Notes under the pieces: generated by a model
Database searches by the model: none
Told to the model about the DNA's origin: nothing
Seen by the model: only the letters and a program-made list of their open reading frames with translations
Translations under genes and position numbers: made by a program
Part shown: piece after piece, positions 21,016 through 28,789 of the stretch
Position numbering within the stretch: the stretch's first letter is position 1
Layout: each line of letters starts with the position of its first letter
From: Zestomicrobium sp964482405
Lineage (GTDB): Archaea > Thermoproteota > Thermoprotei_A > Sulfolobales > NBVN01
Direction: 5' to 3'
NCBI GenBank assembly: GCA_964482405.1
Contig: CAYZXH010000019.1
Location: forward strand, 1-28,816
Length of the DNA: 28,816 bases

Positions 21016-21735
21016 CTAAGGTTCTACCGTGTAGTATATCCTTTTCCTTTTCTTACCTCTATTCTCCGTTTTTAGGAGAACAAACTTACCTATCTCGATT
21101 GTGTTCTTGACGTGGGGTCCTCCGTCAGCTTGTATGTCAACCCCCGGTATCTCCACTATCCTTAAAGTCTCTATGTTTGGCGGCATCCTAGCAGCTAGCT
21201 TAACTATACCGGGTATTTTCATGGCTTCCTCCCTCTTAAGCCAGTAAATCTTTACTTCTATACCCTTCTTTATTATCTCATTGACTTCCTCCGCAGCTTT
21301 ACTGAAAACTTCTTTCTCATCTCCTTGCACGTCATAGTCCTCCTTGGCTTTATCTGGCTCAACACTGCCTCCAGTGACTAGGGAGCCGTACTTAGAGTAC
21401 ATAACCGCGGAAAGTATGTGTGCGGCCGTGTGCAACCTCATGAGCCTATACCTCCTCTCCCAGTTTAACTCGCCTATGACCGAGGAGCCGGGCTTTAAAC
21501 CCTCAAGACTGTCAAGTATGTGAATAACCTCGCCGGAACTCTTATCGATTACTACGTCCCTGACCTCATATCTCCTCTCACCAGAATATAACCAGCCAGT
21601 ATCGTTAGCCACTCCTCCAGAAGTGGGATGGAAGGCAGTCTTATCTAAGATTACTCCCTCACTAGTTAACCCGACCACAACTGCCTCAAACCTCCTCAAA
21701 TAGCTGTCCCTCTGGAACAGTAATTCAGTAACCAC
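21016..21735 (-). CDS. alaX: Alanyl-tRNA editing protein AlaX
   Basis: This 239-aa free-standing editing domain hydrolyses mischarged Ser- or Gly-tRNA-Ala. It has the short N-terminal barrel (HPTSGGVANDTGWLY) and the editing core with His102 and His106 (HTAAH) and His208 (DGGPHVKNT). In most homologues a Cys lies four residues before the last His; here it is Asp204, so zinc coordination may differ. GTG 21735 follows GGTGGT (21741-21746), with a BoxA at 21761-21770 (ATATTTAAAG on the minus strand), so the leader is only a few bases. Confidence 0.88.
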   Translation of the reverse strand: MVTELLFQRDSYLRRFEAVVVGLTSEGVILDKTAFHPTSGGVANDTGWLYSGERRYEVRDVVIDKSSGEVIHILDSLEGLKPGSSVIGELNWERRYRLMRLHTAAHILSAVMYSKYGSLVTGGSVEPDKAKEDYDVQGDEKEVFSKAAEEVNEIIKKGIEVKIYWLKREEAMKIPGIVKLAARMPPNIETLRIVEIPGVDIQADGGPHVKNTIEIGKFVLLKTENRGKKRKRIYYTVEP

Positions 21736-21760
21736 TTAAACCACCAAATATTATTGAGTA

Positions 21761-21770
21761 CTTTAAATAT
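21761..21770 (-). promoter_or_regulatory. BoxA of alaX
   Basis: CTTTAAATAT (ATATTTAAAG on the minus strand) is 26 nt before the GTG start, giving a nearly leaderless mRNA. Confidence 0.5.
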
Positions 21771-21826
21771 TAGATCTCGCGCCCACGGCCTCAACGAGGG
21801 TGAAGTAGGGTTAAGATATTTATAAT

Positions 21827-22573
21827 ATGTTGTACGCGGAGTTTATTTTTCGGGGCTATACGGTGACGTCAGAGAGCACGCAAGTAAGGCTTAAGACATA
21901 CATAGACATGGTTGAGAAAGCCTTGAAGACTTTGAAAGTGGTGAGTAGTGGTAAGGAGGTAAGCGAGGTGATAAGGCTTGCGGCCCTCTACTTAAGTGAC
22001 GCTAAGCATTATTTTAGTCTTGGCGATTATGTGACGTCGCTGTCGTGCGTAGCTTACAGCGAGGGATTACTAGACGCCCTAAGGTTGACGGGCAGTATAG
22101 AATTCGAGTGGGTGAGAGAGAAGCCCAGGAAGGTCCTTGTAGGAGGCACCTTCGACTTACTGCATCCAGGACATATACATTATGTGATGAAAGCTCACGA
22201 GAAAGGCTTGGTGTACGCGGTAGTGGCTAGAGACTCCGTAGTAAAGAGGATAAAGGGGAGGGAGCCAGTGCTGGACGAGAGATCAAGACTCACCCTGGTT
22301 TCCTCCCTCAAGTACGTGTACGAGGCGATACTAGGTGACGAGGAGGACTTCATGAAGCCCGTAATTAAGGTAAGACCGGACATTATATTACTGGGTCCCG
22401 ACCAACCCATAGACGAGTACACCCTCATACGAAACAGTGAGAGACTAGGTCTGAACCTAACCGTGGAAAGATTGAGTGAGAGAGTGGGGGGTCACTTAAT
22501 GTCGACCACGGACGTAATAAAGGAAGTCCTCCGTAAATATTGCGTGAATAAATCCGTGAACGAAAATAAATGA
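21827..22573 (+). CDS. DUF357 domain fused to cytidylyltransferase (FAD synthase-like)
   Basis: A 248-aa protein from ATG 21827. The N-terminal 85 residues are a helical DUF357 domain (TYIDMVEKALKTLKVVSSG). The C-terminal 140 are a nucleotidyltransferase with GGTFDLLHPGH (HxGH signature), RIKGREPVLDERSRL and a family-like end (STTDVI). The transferase resembles archaeal RibL FAD synthases and other CTP/ATP-dependent cytidylyl/adenylyltransferases. The substrate is not certain. The TATA-like ATATTTATAAT at 21816-21826 touches ATG 21827, so transcription would begin inside the annotated frame. GTG 21863 (MTSESTQ) is then the better start, and loses nothing of the DUF357 domain. Confidence 0.82.
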   Translation: MLYAEFIFRGYTVTSESTQVRLKTYIDMVEKALKTLKVVSSGKEVSEVIRLAALYLSDAKHYFSLGDYVTSLSCVAYSEGLLDALRLTGSIEFEWVREKPRKVLVGGTFDLLHPGHIHYVMKAHEKGLVYAVVARDSVVKRIKGREPVLDERSRLTLVSSLKYVYEAILGDEEDFMKPVIKVRPDIILLGPDQPIDEYTLIRNSERLGLNLTVERLSERVGGHLMSTTDVIKEVLRKYCVNKSVNENK

Positions 22574-22622
22574 TAGGGTGGACCGCTTCATTTGTCGTGC
22601 ATGATTATCAAAGGAAGCCAGC

Positions 22623-23339
22623 TTACCTCTTCCTAAGACCCGTTCTCCTAGCGGCTATGTGCCCTACCTTCCTACCTGGTGGTGCGTTCCTGGATACCGT
22701 GGACGGGTGTGACTTTCTTTGGTGATGCCCGCCGCCGAACTTGTGGCTGACAGCGTTCATGGCCACTCCCCTGACCCTAGGCCATTTATGAGCTTTTACC
22801 TTCCACTTATGATAGGCGGCGCCGGCCTTGAGTAATGGTTTTTCAGGTCTTCCGGCACCTGCAGGAACTCCTATAGTCGCTCTAGCAGTGCTCAAAATAC
22901 TCTTCTGTCTCTTGCTAGGCAGGAGAACTATTGTGTACTTATCAGACCTACCGAGAACTATGGCATAACTACCAGCTTGTCGGGCTAGCTTGCCGCCGTC
23001 GCCAGGTCTTAATTCTATGTTATAGATCTTAGTGCCTTCAGGTATCTTGCCTAGTGGGAGGGTGCACCCTACGCTTACAGGTGCTTCAGGACCTATGAAG
23101 ACTTCCTGCCCTACATACATGCCCTCAGATGCCGGTATGTAATACTCGTTGCCATTCTCCAGAACTATTCTAGCTAGAGGGACCCACCTACCAGGATCAT
23201 GCAGTAGTTCAGCAACTACCCCCCTATATGTGCTATTGGTGGGTGGTGGATACTTACTCTCAGCAACTCTGGTGTGTGAAGGACTCCTGAAGTTTTGCCC
23301 GCCGCGCCCCGCTCTCTGCTGGAGTGTCTTCTTACCCAC
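22623..23339 (-). CDS. rpl2: Large-subunit ribosomal protein uL2
   Basis: A 238-aa protein of the ribosomal peptidyl-transferase region. Typical archaeal uL2 features are the basic N-terminus (QQRAGRGGQNFRSPSHT), the motif RGVAMNAVSHKFGGGHHQ near the C-terminus with the conserved His, and GKKVGHIAARRTGLRKR-type ending (GRKVGHIAARRTG). GTG 23339 follows GGGTGAT. It is the last gene of the L3-L4-L23-L2 group. The usual next gene, S19, is not here: the next gene is on the other strand. Confidence 0.97.
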   Translation of the reverse strand: MGKKTLQQRAGRGGQNFRSPSHTRVAESKYPPPTNSTYRGVVAELLHDPGRWVPLARIVLENGNEYYIPASEGMYVGQEVFIGPEAPVSVGCTLPLGKIPEGTKIYNIELRPGDGGKLARQAGSYAIVLGRSDKYTIVLLPSKRQKSILSTARATIGVPAGAGRPEKPLLKAGAAYHKWKVKAHKWPRVRGVAMNAVSHKFGGGHHQRKSHPSTVSRNAPPGRKVGHIAARRTGLRKR

Positions 23340-23353
23340 CTTGCATCACCCAA

Positions 23354-23617
23354 CTAAATAAGGCCTAGCCTAGTCGCGATTTCACTGGCCTTATACTCCG
23401 GCTTAAGCTTAACGTAAGCCTTCTTCTCTCCCTTCATAGTTATCAACGTGTTCACCCTCTCTACCTTAACGTTGAAGAGCTTCTCTACAGCCTCTCTTAT
23501 ATCGCTCTTACTAGCTCTTAAGTCGACTATGAAAACCAGTGTGTTGTTCTTCTCTATCAGTGATAAGGACTTCTCAGTAGCTAAAGACCTCTTAATTATA
23601 GATGCGGGGTCCTTCAA
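23354..23617 (-). CDS. rpl23: Large-subunit ribosomal protein uL23
   Basis: This 87-aa protein binds near the polypeptide exit tunnel. The pattern IIKRSLATEKSLSLIEKNN, then KSDIREAVEKLFNVKV and VNTLITMKGEKKAYV, is the standard uL23 fold. TTG 23617 overlaps the L4 stop (TTGA) and follows GAGGTGATGA. It is between L4 and L2. Confidence 0.96.
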   Translation of the reverse strand: MKDPASIIKRSLATEKSLSLIEKNNTLVFIVDLRASKSDIREAVEKLFNVKVERVNTLITMKGEKKAYVKLKPEYKASEIATRLGLI

Positions 23618-24426
23618 ATACTCATCACCTCAAACCTCTTCCCAAGCATTTCTAGAGCGGACTTAGTGTATATAGTTAGCCTGCCGGGAACACCTCCCGG
23701 AGCTAAATGCATGACGCTCAACATACTGACAGGGACTACGTCTACCCCTGGTAAGTTTCTGAAAGCCTTATAAGCATCGAGCTTCTCATCATGTACTACG
23801 ATTAAGAGAGATTTAGGCTCCACGTACCTCCTACCCCTCATCTTCCCCTTACCAGCCCTAATCCTGATCTTCTCACGCACTCTCTCAACATCCGTGAAAA
23901 CCCCTAAATTCTTGAGTAACTTCTTGGCGTCACTAGTCCTAGCAACGTTCAGAGCCTGATCCTCAACTACGACTGGCAGGACCTCCTTCTCAAATACATG
24001 TCCCCTCAACCTAACTAATTCTGGGTGACTCGTGGCAGCTATGGCTGAAGCGATAGCTCTAACCTTTTCCTTCCGGTTAATCTCTTCCACAATAACTTTA
24101 TCGACTTTCGGTGGGTGAGCCAATCTGCCGCCCCTAGTCATGGGGGCGAAGACGGCACGGCCGTTATCAAGTCTAGGCACTCTGGCAACGCTATGCCCTA
24201 TACCCCACGACTCACCAACTCTTCTCTTACCAGCTAAGGGATCCCTCCCCTTAGGTTGTAGTCTAGCAGTAAAGGAAGATAAGAAAGCTCTCCTAATTAA
24301 GTCCTTCCTCACAGGAAAGGAAAAAACACTTGGAAGTACAGCATCACCGACCACATTACCGGCCGCGTCATACACCGGAACTCTCTTCTCAACGATTTTC
24401 TCGCTAATGAGTAGCTTCTCAGCCAT
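23614..24426 (-). CDS. rpl4: Large-subunit ribosomal protein uL4
   Basis: This 270-aa archaeal/eukaryotic-type uL4 binds 23S rRNA with a long loop reaching the exit tunnel (GKRRVGESWGIGHSVARVPR, then APMTRGGRLAHPP). KGKMRGRRYVEPKSLLIVV lies before the C-terminal part. ATG 24426 is chosen over GTG 24429 since it follows AAGGTGTTGA with normal spacing. It sits between L3 and L23 with a short gap and an overlap. Confidence 0.96.
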   Translation of the reverse strand: MAEKLLISEKIVEKRVPVYDAAGNVVGDAVLPSVFSFPVRKDLIRRAFLSSFTARLQPKGRDPLAGKRRVGESWGIGHSVARVPRLDNGRAVFAPMTRGGRLAHPPKVDKVIVEEINRKEKVRAIASAIAATSHPELVRLRGHVFEKEVLPVVVEDQALNVARTSDAKKLLKNLGVFTDVERVREKIRIRAGKGKMRGRRYVEPKSLLIVVHDEKLDAYKAFRNLPGVDVVPVSMLSVMHLAPGGVPGRLTIYTKSALEMLGKRFEVMSI

Positions 24427-24442
24427 CACTCAACACCTTGAC

Positions 24443-25462
24443 TCAAATCTTGCTTTCAAGACTTATATAAACAATCTTAGGAGCTTTGTCCGGTACCCAG
24501 CTTGGGGGCCTAATAGGCCACCTAAGTACTAGCGGTCTCTTAGGGGTTCCTTGCACAGAACCTGCGAGGACTATGTAATCAGTCCTTACCTGACCGTAGT
24601 GCGGGAAGCTACTCACGGGGGTTATCTTACTCCCGTCATCACCCATCATGAGTATCCTCTTATTGTATTCAGTCCTCCTATGAAACCCCATCTGACCTGG
24701 TTGCGGGACCGGGCTTATGGCGCCAAATGCAGGGCTCCTAGCACCTATCCTCCTATGACCTTTCCTGTGCTTATGCCACTTGGGTAATTCCCTAACCCCA
24801 AACCTCTTTATCACTCCTTGAAAGCCCTTCCCCTTAGTAACCCCTATCACGTCCACGAATTGCCCGGCACTGAAGACGTCGAAGATTCTTAGGGGTTTGC
24901 CGAGAACCCCTATAGCGTACCCTACCTGAGCTCCCACGTCCCCGCCGCCAAGTTTAACCTCAATTACGTCAGGGACTTTCTTACTGAGGCCTCCGGTTAG
25001 CTTAGGCTGTGAGGCCATTATGAGGGATACTCTAGCGATGTTGTCTTTCATTTCGTCGAGTTTCTTAACAGTTTCTTCGAGTGAATCTGTGGAAACGGAG
25101 AGGGTTTTAACCCTTCTGTGAATCTCTAACTCTTCAGGGGGTTTTGCCCAAACCTCGGTTAAAGTCTTAAGGCCTGATACTGTGGCTTCATAAAACCTTG
25201 CGGCTAGGGGTATCATCGGGGGAGTCTCAATGACGGTTACAGGAACGAAGATTTCCTGCCCGTAAGTCGGTCTTCCAGGACGATCATCAACTAATATGAC
25301 GTGAGTCATACCGACCTTATAACCTAAGAAAGCGAGAGGTCTGGGACTCTCTAATGATACCTCAGGCCATGACCTCACAGAAGGCACGAACTCAGCAGCT
25401 CTCTTCCTAGGCCTAACACCTAAAGAACCCCTGCGCGGAGCACTCCACTTTCTCCTAGCCAT
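24443..25462 (-). CDS. rpl3: Large-subunit ribosomal protein uL3
   Basis: This 339-aa archaeal uL3 is one of the first proteins to assemble on 23S rRNA. Features are LAFLGYKVGMTHVILVDD, VIGVTKGKGFQGVIKRFGV, PKWHKHRKGHRRIGARSPAF and GQMGFHRRTEYNKRI. ATG 25462 follows GGGTGTGA. It is the first gene of a four-gene ribosomal operon, preceded by the BoxA at 25509-25518. Confidence 0.97.
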   Translation of the reverse strand: MARRKWSAPRRGSLGVRPRKRAAEFVPSVRSWPEVSLESPRPLAFLGYKVGMTHVILVDDRPGRPTYGQEIFVPVTVIETPPMIPLAARFYEATVSGLKTLTEVWAKPPEELEIHRRVKTLSVSTDSLEETVKKLDEMKDNIARVSLIMASQPKLTGGLSKKVPDVIEVKLGGGDVGAQVGYAIGVLGKPLRIFDVFSAGQFVDVIGVTKGKGFQGVIKRFGVRELPKWHKHRKGHRRIGARSPAFGAISPVPQPGQMGFHRRTEYNKRILMMGDDGSKITPVSSFPHYGQVRTDYIVLAGSVQGTPKRPLVLRWPIRPPSWVPDKAPKIVYISLESKI

Positions 25463-25508
25463 CAGTCACACCCGACCATCTATGATCCTAAATGTTTTGG
25501 TGATAAGT

Positions 25509-25518
25509 GCTTAAATAC
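25509..25518 (-). promoter_or_regulatory. BoxA of the L3-L4-L23-L2 operon
   Basis: GCTTAAATAC (GTATTTAAGC on the minus strand). A transcript start at about 25488 gives a leader of about 25 nt before the L3 start. The hflX gene ends at 25537, so this promoter lies in the only gap. Confidence 0.5.
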
Positions 25519-25536
25519 TTTTTTACGCTTTCCTAA

Positions 25537-26682
25537 TCAGAGAGGCGCTTTAAAGTTTATCCTCGCTCTAGTCTTCATGTTCTCGGTGCTTTTAGGTGGT
25601 AGTAGCTCACACAGTGTCTTCTTAAGCTCGATCAAACCATCCCCTCTCAGAGCGGAAACCCTCACTAAGCGCCAACCCCATAAGTAATTGGAGGACATGT
25701 AATTCTTTACTAGATCTTCCACATCTTCTAGGTCATTACTTAAATCTATCTTGTTTAGAGCCACGATGAGCGGTTTCCCAAAATACCCTATCTTAGACAA
25801 TATGTTTAAGGAAGCCCTTAACTTCGACTCGATGATATTTAATGGTTCGGAGGAGTCCAAGACTAAGACCGATAAATCAGATAACGAGATCTCCTCTAGT
25901 GTGGCGTAGAAAGCCTCTATGACTTCTGGGGGTAAGTCTCTTATGAATCCCACGGTGTCAACGAACACTACTTCCGAGCAATCTATCGGAGCTAACGCTG
26001 CTTTAGGGGAGATGGTCGTGAACATCTCGGGACCTGTGGGCTTGCTCAGCTTAGTTAGGGAGTTAAATAAAGTGGTTTTTCCCGCGTTAGCGTAACCCGA
26101 GATTGCTACGTGGGGGAATCCCTTAGAAACCCTAAACTCCCTCTCCCTTCTTCTTCTAATCCTCAACTCGTTTAGGTCTCTCCTTATCTTTGTGAGTCTC
26201 CTCCTCATGTGATTGTAGTATGTTTCTGTAGCGTACTCTCCCGGACCCATGAAACCCGGTAGCTCACCTAGCTTAGCTTTCCGTATCCACTCTTTAATGA
26301 TAGGAAGTTGATGAGTTATTTCAGCCATCTCTATCTGTAGCTTGGCTTCCTTAGAGCCTGCGTGGCTAGCGAATATCTCAAGAACCATCAGTATCTTGTC
26401 TCTGACGTTTATTTTCAACTCTTTTACTAGGTTAACTACTTGGCGTGGGTGTAGGACCTCGTAAATATAGATAGAGTCTACCGTTGTCTTACCTAAGTTG
26501 AGGGATTTAAGGAATTCTTTAACCTCGTTCAGTAACCTCATGTTAAGGAAGTAGTTTCTGTCTGGTCTGTAGTCGTCTCGTAGTATGAGCTTCTTGACTA
26601 CGTTTAAGTGTATGGTATCAGCTAGGGAGAGTGCTTCACTTAAATCTCTCTCCTTACTCACTAGTATTGACTTCGTGCTCAT
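25537..26682 (-). CDS. hflX: GTPase HflX
   Basis: This 381-aa ribosome-associated GTPase has an N-terminal HflX domain (residues 1-185, with GPGEYATETYYNHMRRR leading into a coiled region) and a G domain. G1 is GYANAGKT, G3 is DTVGF and G4 is NKID. Bacterial HflX splits 70S ribosomes after heat stress. The ATG at 26682 starts 4 nt after the end of the MBF1-type gene on the same strand, so the two form an operon upstream of the ribosomal genes. Confidence 0.95.
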   Translation of the reverse strand: MSTKSILVSKERDLSEALSLADTIHLNVVKKLILRDDYRPDRNYFLNMRLLNEVKEFLKSLNLGKTTVDSIYIYEVLHPRQVVNLVKELKINVRDKILMVLEIFASHAGSKEAKLQIEMAEITHQLPIIKEWIRKAKLGELPGFMGPGEYATETYYNHMRRRLTKIRRDLNELRIRRRREREFRVSKGFPHVAISGYANAGKTTLFNSLTKLSKPTGPEMFTTISPKAALAPIDCSEVVFVDTVGFIRDLPPEVIEAFYATLEEISLSDLSVLVLDSSEPLNIIESKLRASLNILSKIGYFGKPLIVALNKIDLSNDLEDVEDLVKNYMSSNYLWGWRLVRVSALRGDGLIELKKTLCELLPPKSTENMKTRARINFKAPL

Positions 26683-26685
26683 CAG

Positions 26686-27240
26686 TTATTTCTTCTCCTC
26701 TTTTCTTAAAACCATTACGTCACCTATTGTGAGCCCTGTAGTGCTCTTACCTAAACTTTTCAAGGTATTAACTTCTGTGTCAATTACGGGTTCTAGTAAC
26801 TGTATTTTAAGTACGTTTTCCAGCTTACGAGCTAAGTCTATTGAGGGCACGAGACGTCCCGCTTCTATCCTCTTAATAACATTCTCGCTCTCCTTAACAG
26901 CGTTAGCGAGTACTTTCTGTGACCACCCCAGCTTTTCCCTAGCTTTTCTTATCCTCTCATAATAGTCCGGAACTACCTCGTACTCGTCTACTGCTTTACT
27001 AGATTTCTGGGTCATCTTGGTAGCTTTTTGTGTGGTTAAGCTAGGTTTGCTCTGGCTTGGGCGAGCTAACTCAGTTTTTTGCGTGGCTTCCCTCAACTCA
27101 GCGCTCACAGCTCTCTTAGAAACCTTAGAATAACAGGAAAAACATAGGACTAACCTAGTTCCCTCAACGTAAACTACCTTAGCTTCCCTCTTCCTCATAG
27201 GTTTGCCGCACATCTCACAGTAAGTTATGTCACTACTCAA
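26686..27240 (-). CDS. MBF1-type zinc ribbon and helix-turn-helix factor
   Basis: This 184-aa archaeal homologue of multiprotein-bridging factor 1 has an N-terminal zinc ribbon with Cys8, Cys11, Cys33 and Cys36, a linker rich in Lys, Thr and Ser, and a Cro-type helix-turn-helix (IRKAREKLGWSQKVLANAVK, then IKRIEAGRLVPS). Archaeal MBF1 has been found to bind the small ribosomal subunit, which fits the operon with hflX. TTG 27240 follows AGGGTTAGGT. The BoxA is at 27274-27284. Confidence 0.93.
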   Translation of the reverse strand: MSSDITYCEMCGKPMRKREAKVVYVEGTRLVLCFSCYSKVSKRAVSAELREATQKTELARPSQSKPSLTTQKATKMTQKSSKAVDEYEVVPDYYERIRKAREKLGWSQKVLANAVKESENVIKRIEAGRLVPSIDLARKLENVLKIQLLEPVIDTEVNTLKSLGKSTTGLTIGDVMVLRKEEKK

Positions 27241-27273
27241 CTACCTAACCCTTTACATAATTCTGTTAAGCAT

Positions 27274-27284
27274 GTTATTAAGCT
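27274..27284 (-). promoter_or_regulatory. BoxA of the mbf1-hflX operon
   Basis: GTTATTAAGCT (AGCTTAATAAC on the minus strand), about 38 nt before the TTG start, with a leader of about 14 nt. Confidence 0.4.
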
Positions 27285-27299
27285 CTTACAACCGAAAGT

Positions 27300-27562
27300 C
27301 TCGTCTTTTAGGTGGAGATGAAGAGAAGGGAACCGTTTCTCAGTAGGTGGTGGTTCATCGCTTTTTCATTTACTTCACGGCTCCTCACCGCCTACTTCTC
27401 AACGGTTCTTGCATCCGCCAGTCCCCGGCTACGGGAGCTCATCCGCCCCCAGTCACCTGGAGCTTCAGCGTGCCCCCTCGCCGAAGACTGCTTAACTGAG
27501 GTTCCCCCGCCAAGCTCATCGAGTTCATCCCATCCACTAAAAATAGTTTCACATAAAAGCAA
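27300..27562 (-). other. GC-rich block, possible tnpB 3'-end scar or structured RNA
   Basis: This intergenic block is clearly richer in G and C than its surroundings. On the minus strand a short frame (TTG 27562 to TAG 27392, 56 aa) reads SVKQSSARGHAEAPG and GRMSSRSRGLADARTVEK, like the low-complexity tails of archaeal TnpB proteins. A stop codon lies just upstream of that TTG. After its stop come GCGATGAACC and GAGAAACGGTTCCC, which look like the omega-RNA part of tnpB 3' ends, but no right-end hairpin follows. A promoter-like CTTTTATG sits at its 5' side. An independent non-coding RNA remains possible. I could not match it to RNase P RNA or SRP RNA. Confidence 0.35.
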
Positions 27563-27680
27563 AGCTTAAAGTTCTTATACAGTAGTCTCCGAGAACCTCT
27601 ATGATATTAAGAAACAGCATCAGCATACCTAGCAACCCTGAAAACATTAAACCAAAACAAACAATCACGAAAACCGAAAC

Positions 27681-27708
27681 AGTCCGCGCTTCAGGACGGG
27701 GAGGAGGT
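27681..27708 (+). mobile_element. IS605-type right-end sequence fused to glycosylase 3' end
   Basis: AGTCC (27681-27685) and GGAC (27694-27697) form a small hairpin with a TTCA-containing loop, followed by GGGGAGGAGGT (27698-27708). This is the right-end form seen at 20909-20924 and 28755-28770. The stop codon and the last codons (SSPS) of the minus-strand glycosylase lie within it. The 27563-27680 stretch to the left is A-rich and shows no gene. Confidence 0.45.
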
Positions 27709-28641
27709 AAGACTCATTAAACATTTCCTAGATAACGGGCACTTAACACACCTCTTAATAGAGCAGAAAGTCTTGCTATGTAGGAAAACAACGGTCTGGA
27801 ACCAACCGCTTAAACGTCCTAGCCTACTTCTTAAGAATGCCTCAATACATGTCTTCCTCACTGGACACTCATCACAGACATACTTAAGACAATAGTTTTT
27901 GATCGGGAGTGTTAATCTGCTGACGACTTCCCTCAAACCCTTCAGCTTATTAAGGAATCTTATTAGGTTAGTGTCTATCGGGGCGTAGCTAGGGTTTAGC
28001 TTCACGAAGAGCATGTAAGCGTATAAAGTCTTAGGACCTATCCCAGGACATGTCAGGAGGGCTCGCGAGTTTTCGGGAGACCCGCTCAGGAAGTTCCTCA
28101 TTCTTAGGTAACAGTTAAGAGTCTTCGGTAACTCAAGTACTTGGTAGCTACCGCTAATTCTAGTAGTTAGGGAGAGTGGTTCAACACTAATTAGTGATTC
28201 TATAGATGGGAAGGTCTTGAGGAGCTTCTTAACCCATCTCACCGTATTTCTATGGTAATCAGTATTACGTGAGAGGATTATGGACGTGAAGAGTTCTAAG
28301 TCATCTAACGGAGATGTAGAGATGCTTACATCAGTGTACAAGGAAATCATCTCATTTACTAAGTCTTTGAAATCGTCGTGAGCTTCTTCTAGGTAATCTC
28401 TCACGTTGTACCACGAACCACATAAGTATCGGGAGTATTGAAGACACTCAGCTGAATCACTTAAAGCGTAGAGTTTGCTGCCCTCAATCACTAATTCAGT
28501 TCCCTTGCAGTACCCGTATTCTTTAACGGCTTTAAAGCCATTATCAGATATTGAAATCAGCGGTAGTAAAAACGAAGGATAAAAAAGCTTAATTAAGTTG
28601 AATTCACGATCCTCAACAAATTTAATGAATGACTTGATCAT
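27691..28641 (-). CDS. HhH-GPD DNA glycosylase/lyase with two Cys4 loops
   Basis: This 316-aa protein is of the endonuclease III/OGG superfamily. The helix-hairpin-helix is CPGIGPKT with Lys204 as the probable Schiff-base residue, and Asp223 in PIDTN is the catalytic Asp, so it should be a bifunctional glycosylase/AP lyase. The N-terminal 90 residues form an extra domain resembling that of AlkA/OGG proteins. The C-terminus has two Cys motifs of the same spacing, C-x4-C-x2-C-x5-C: Cys251/256/259/265 and Cys293/298/301/307. The first fits the Fe-S loop of this family; the second is an apparent duplicate. ATG 28641 is the start. The substrate (oxidised base, mismatch or other) is not deducible. 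Confidence 0.85.
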   Translation of the reverse strand: MIKSFIKFVEDREFNLIKLFYPSFLLPLISISDNGFKAVKEYGYCKGTELVIEGSKLYALSDSAECLQYSRYLCGSWYNVRDYLEEAHDDFKDLVNEMISLYTDVSISTSPLDDLELFTSIILSRNTDYHRNTVRWVKKLLKTFPSIESLISVEPLSLTTRISGSYQVLELPKTLNCYLRMRNFLSGSPENSRALLTCPGIGPKTLYAYMLFVKLNPSYAPIDTNLIRFLNKLKGLREVVSRLTLPIKNYCLKYVCDECPVRKTCIEAFLRSRLGRLSGWFQTVVFLHSKTFCSIKRCVKCPLSRKCLMSLTSSPS

Positions 28642-28754
28642 TATGGGAACCTTTACGCTCGGTTCTTGTAGGGTGTTAATGATGGCATAGGCCCCACCAA
28701 CACTTACCTTAACTGAGCCTCAGTTATTAATCTTATACCGTGGGAAGCCATTCT

Positions 28755-28789
28755 GACCTCCTCCCAGCCCTTCAGGGCGGGGGCTGTAA
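28755..28789 (-). mobile_element. Right end of another IS605/tnpB-type element
   Basis: GACCTCCTCCCAGCCC (28755-28770) is the reverse complement of 20909-20924, exact over 16 bases. It is followed by a GCCC/GGGC hairpin with a TTCA loop (28767-28778). The element body would extend beyond the window at its right edge. The 28642-28754 stretch holds the glycosylase upstream region and nothing else that I see. Confidence 0.55.

Noticed and set aside
24140..24532. 130-aa plus-strand open frame
   Set aside because: Antisense shadow of the L4 and L3 genes, which are certain.
27312..27569. 85-aa open frame on the plus strand in the GC-rich block
   Set aside because: Low-complexity Ser/Pro composition, no ribosome binding site. 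The block looks like an element scar or RNA on the opposite strand.
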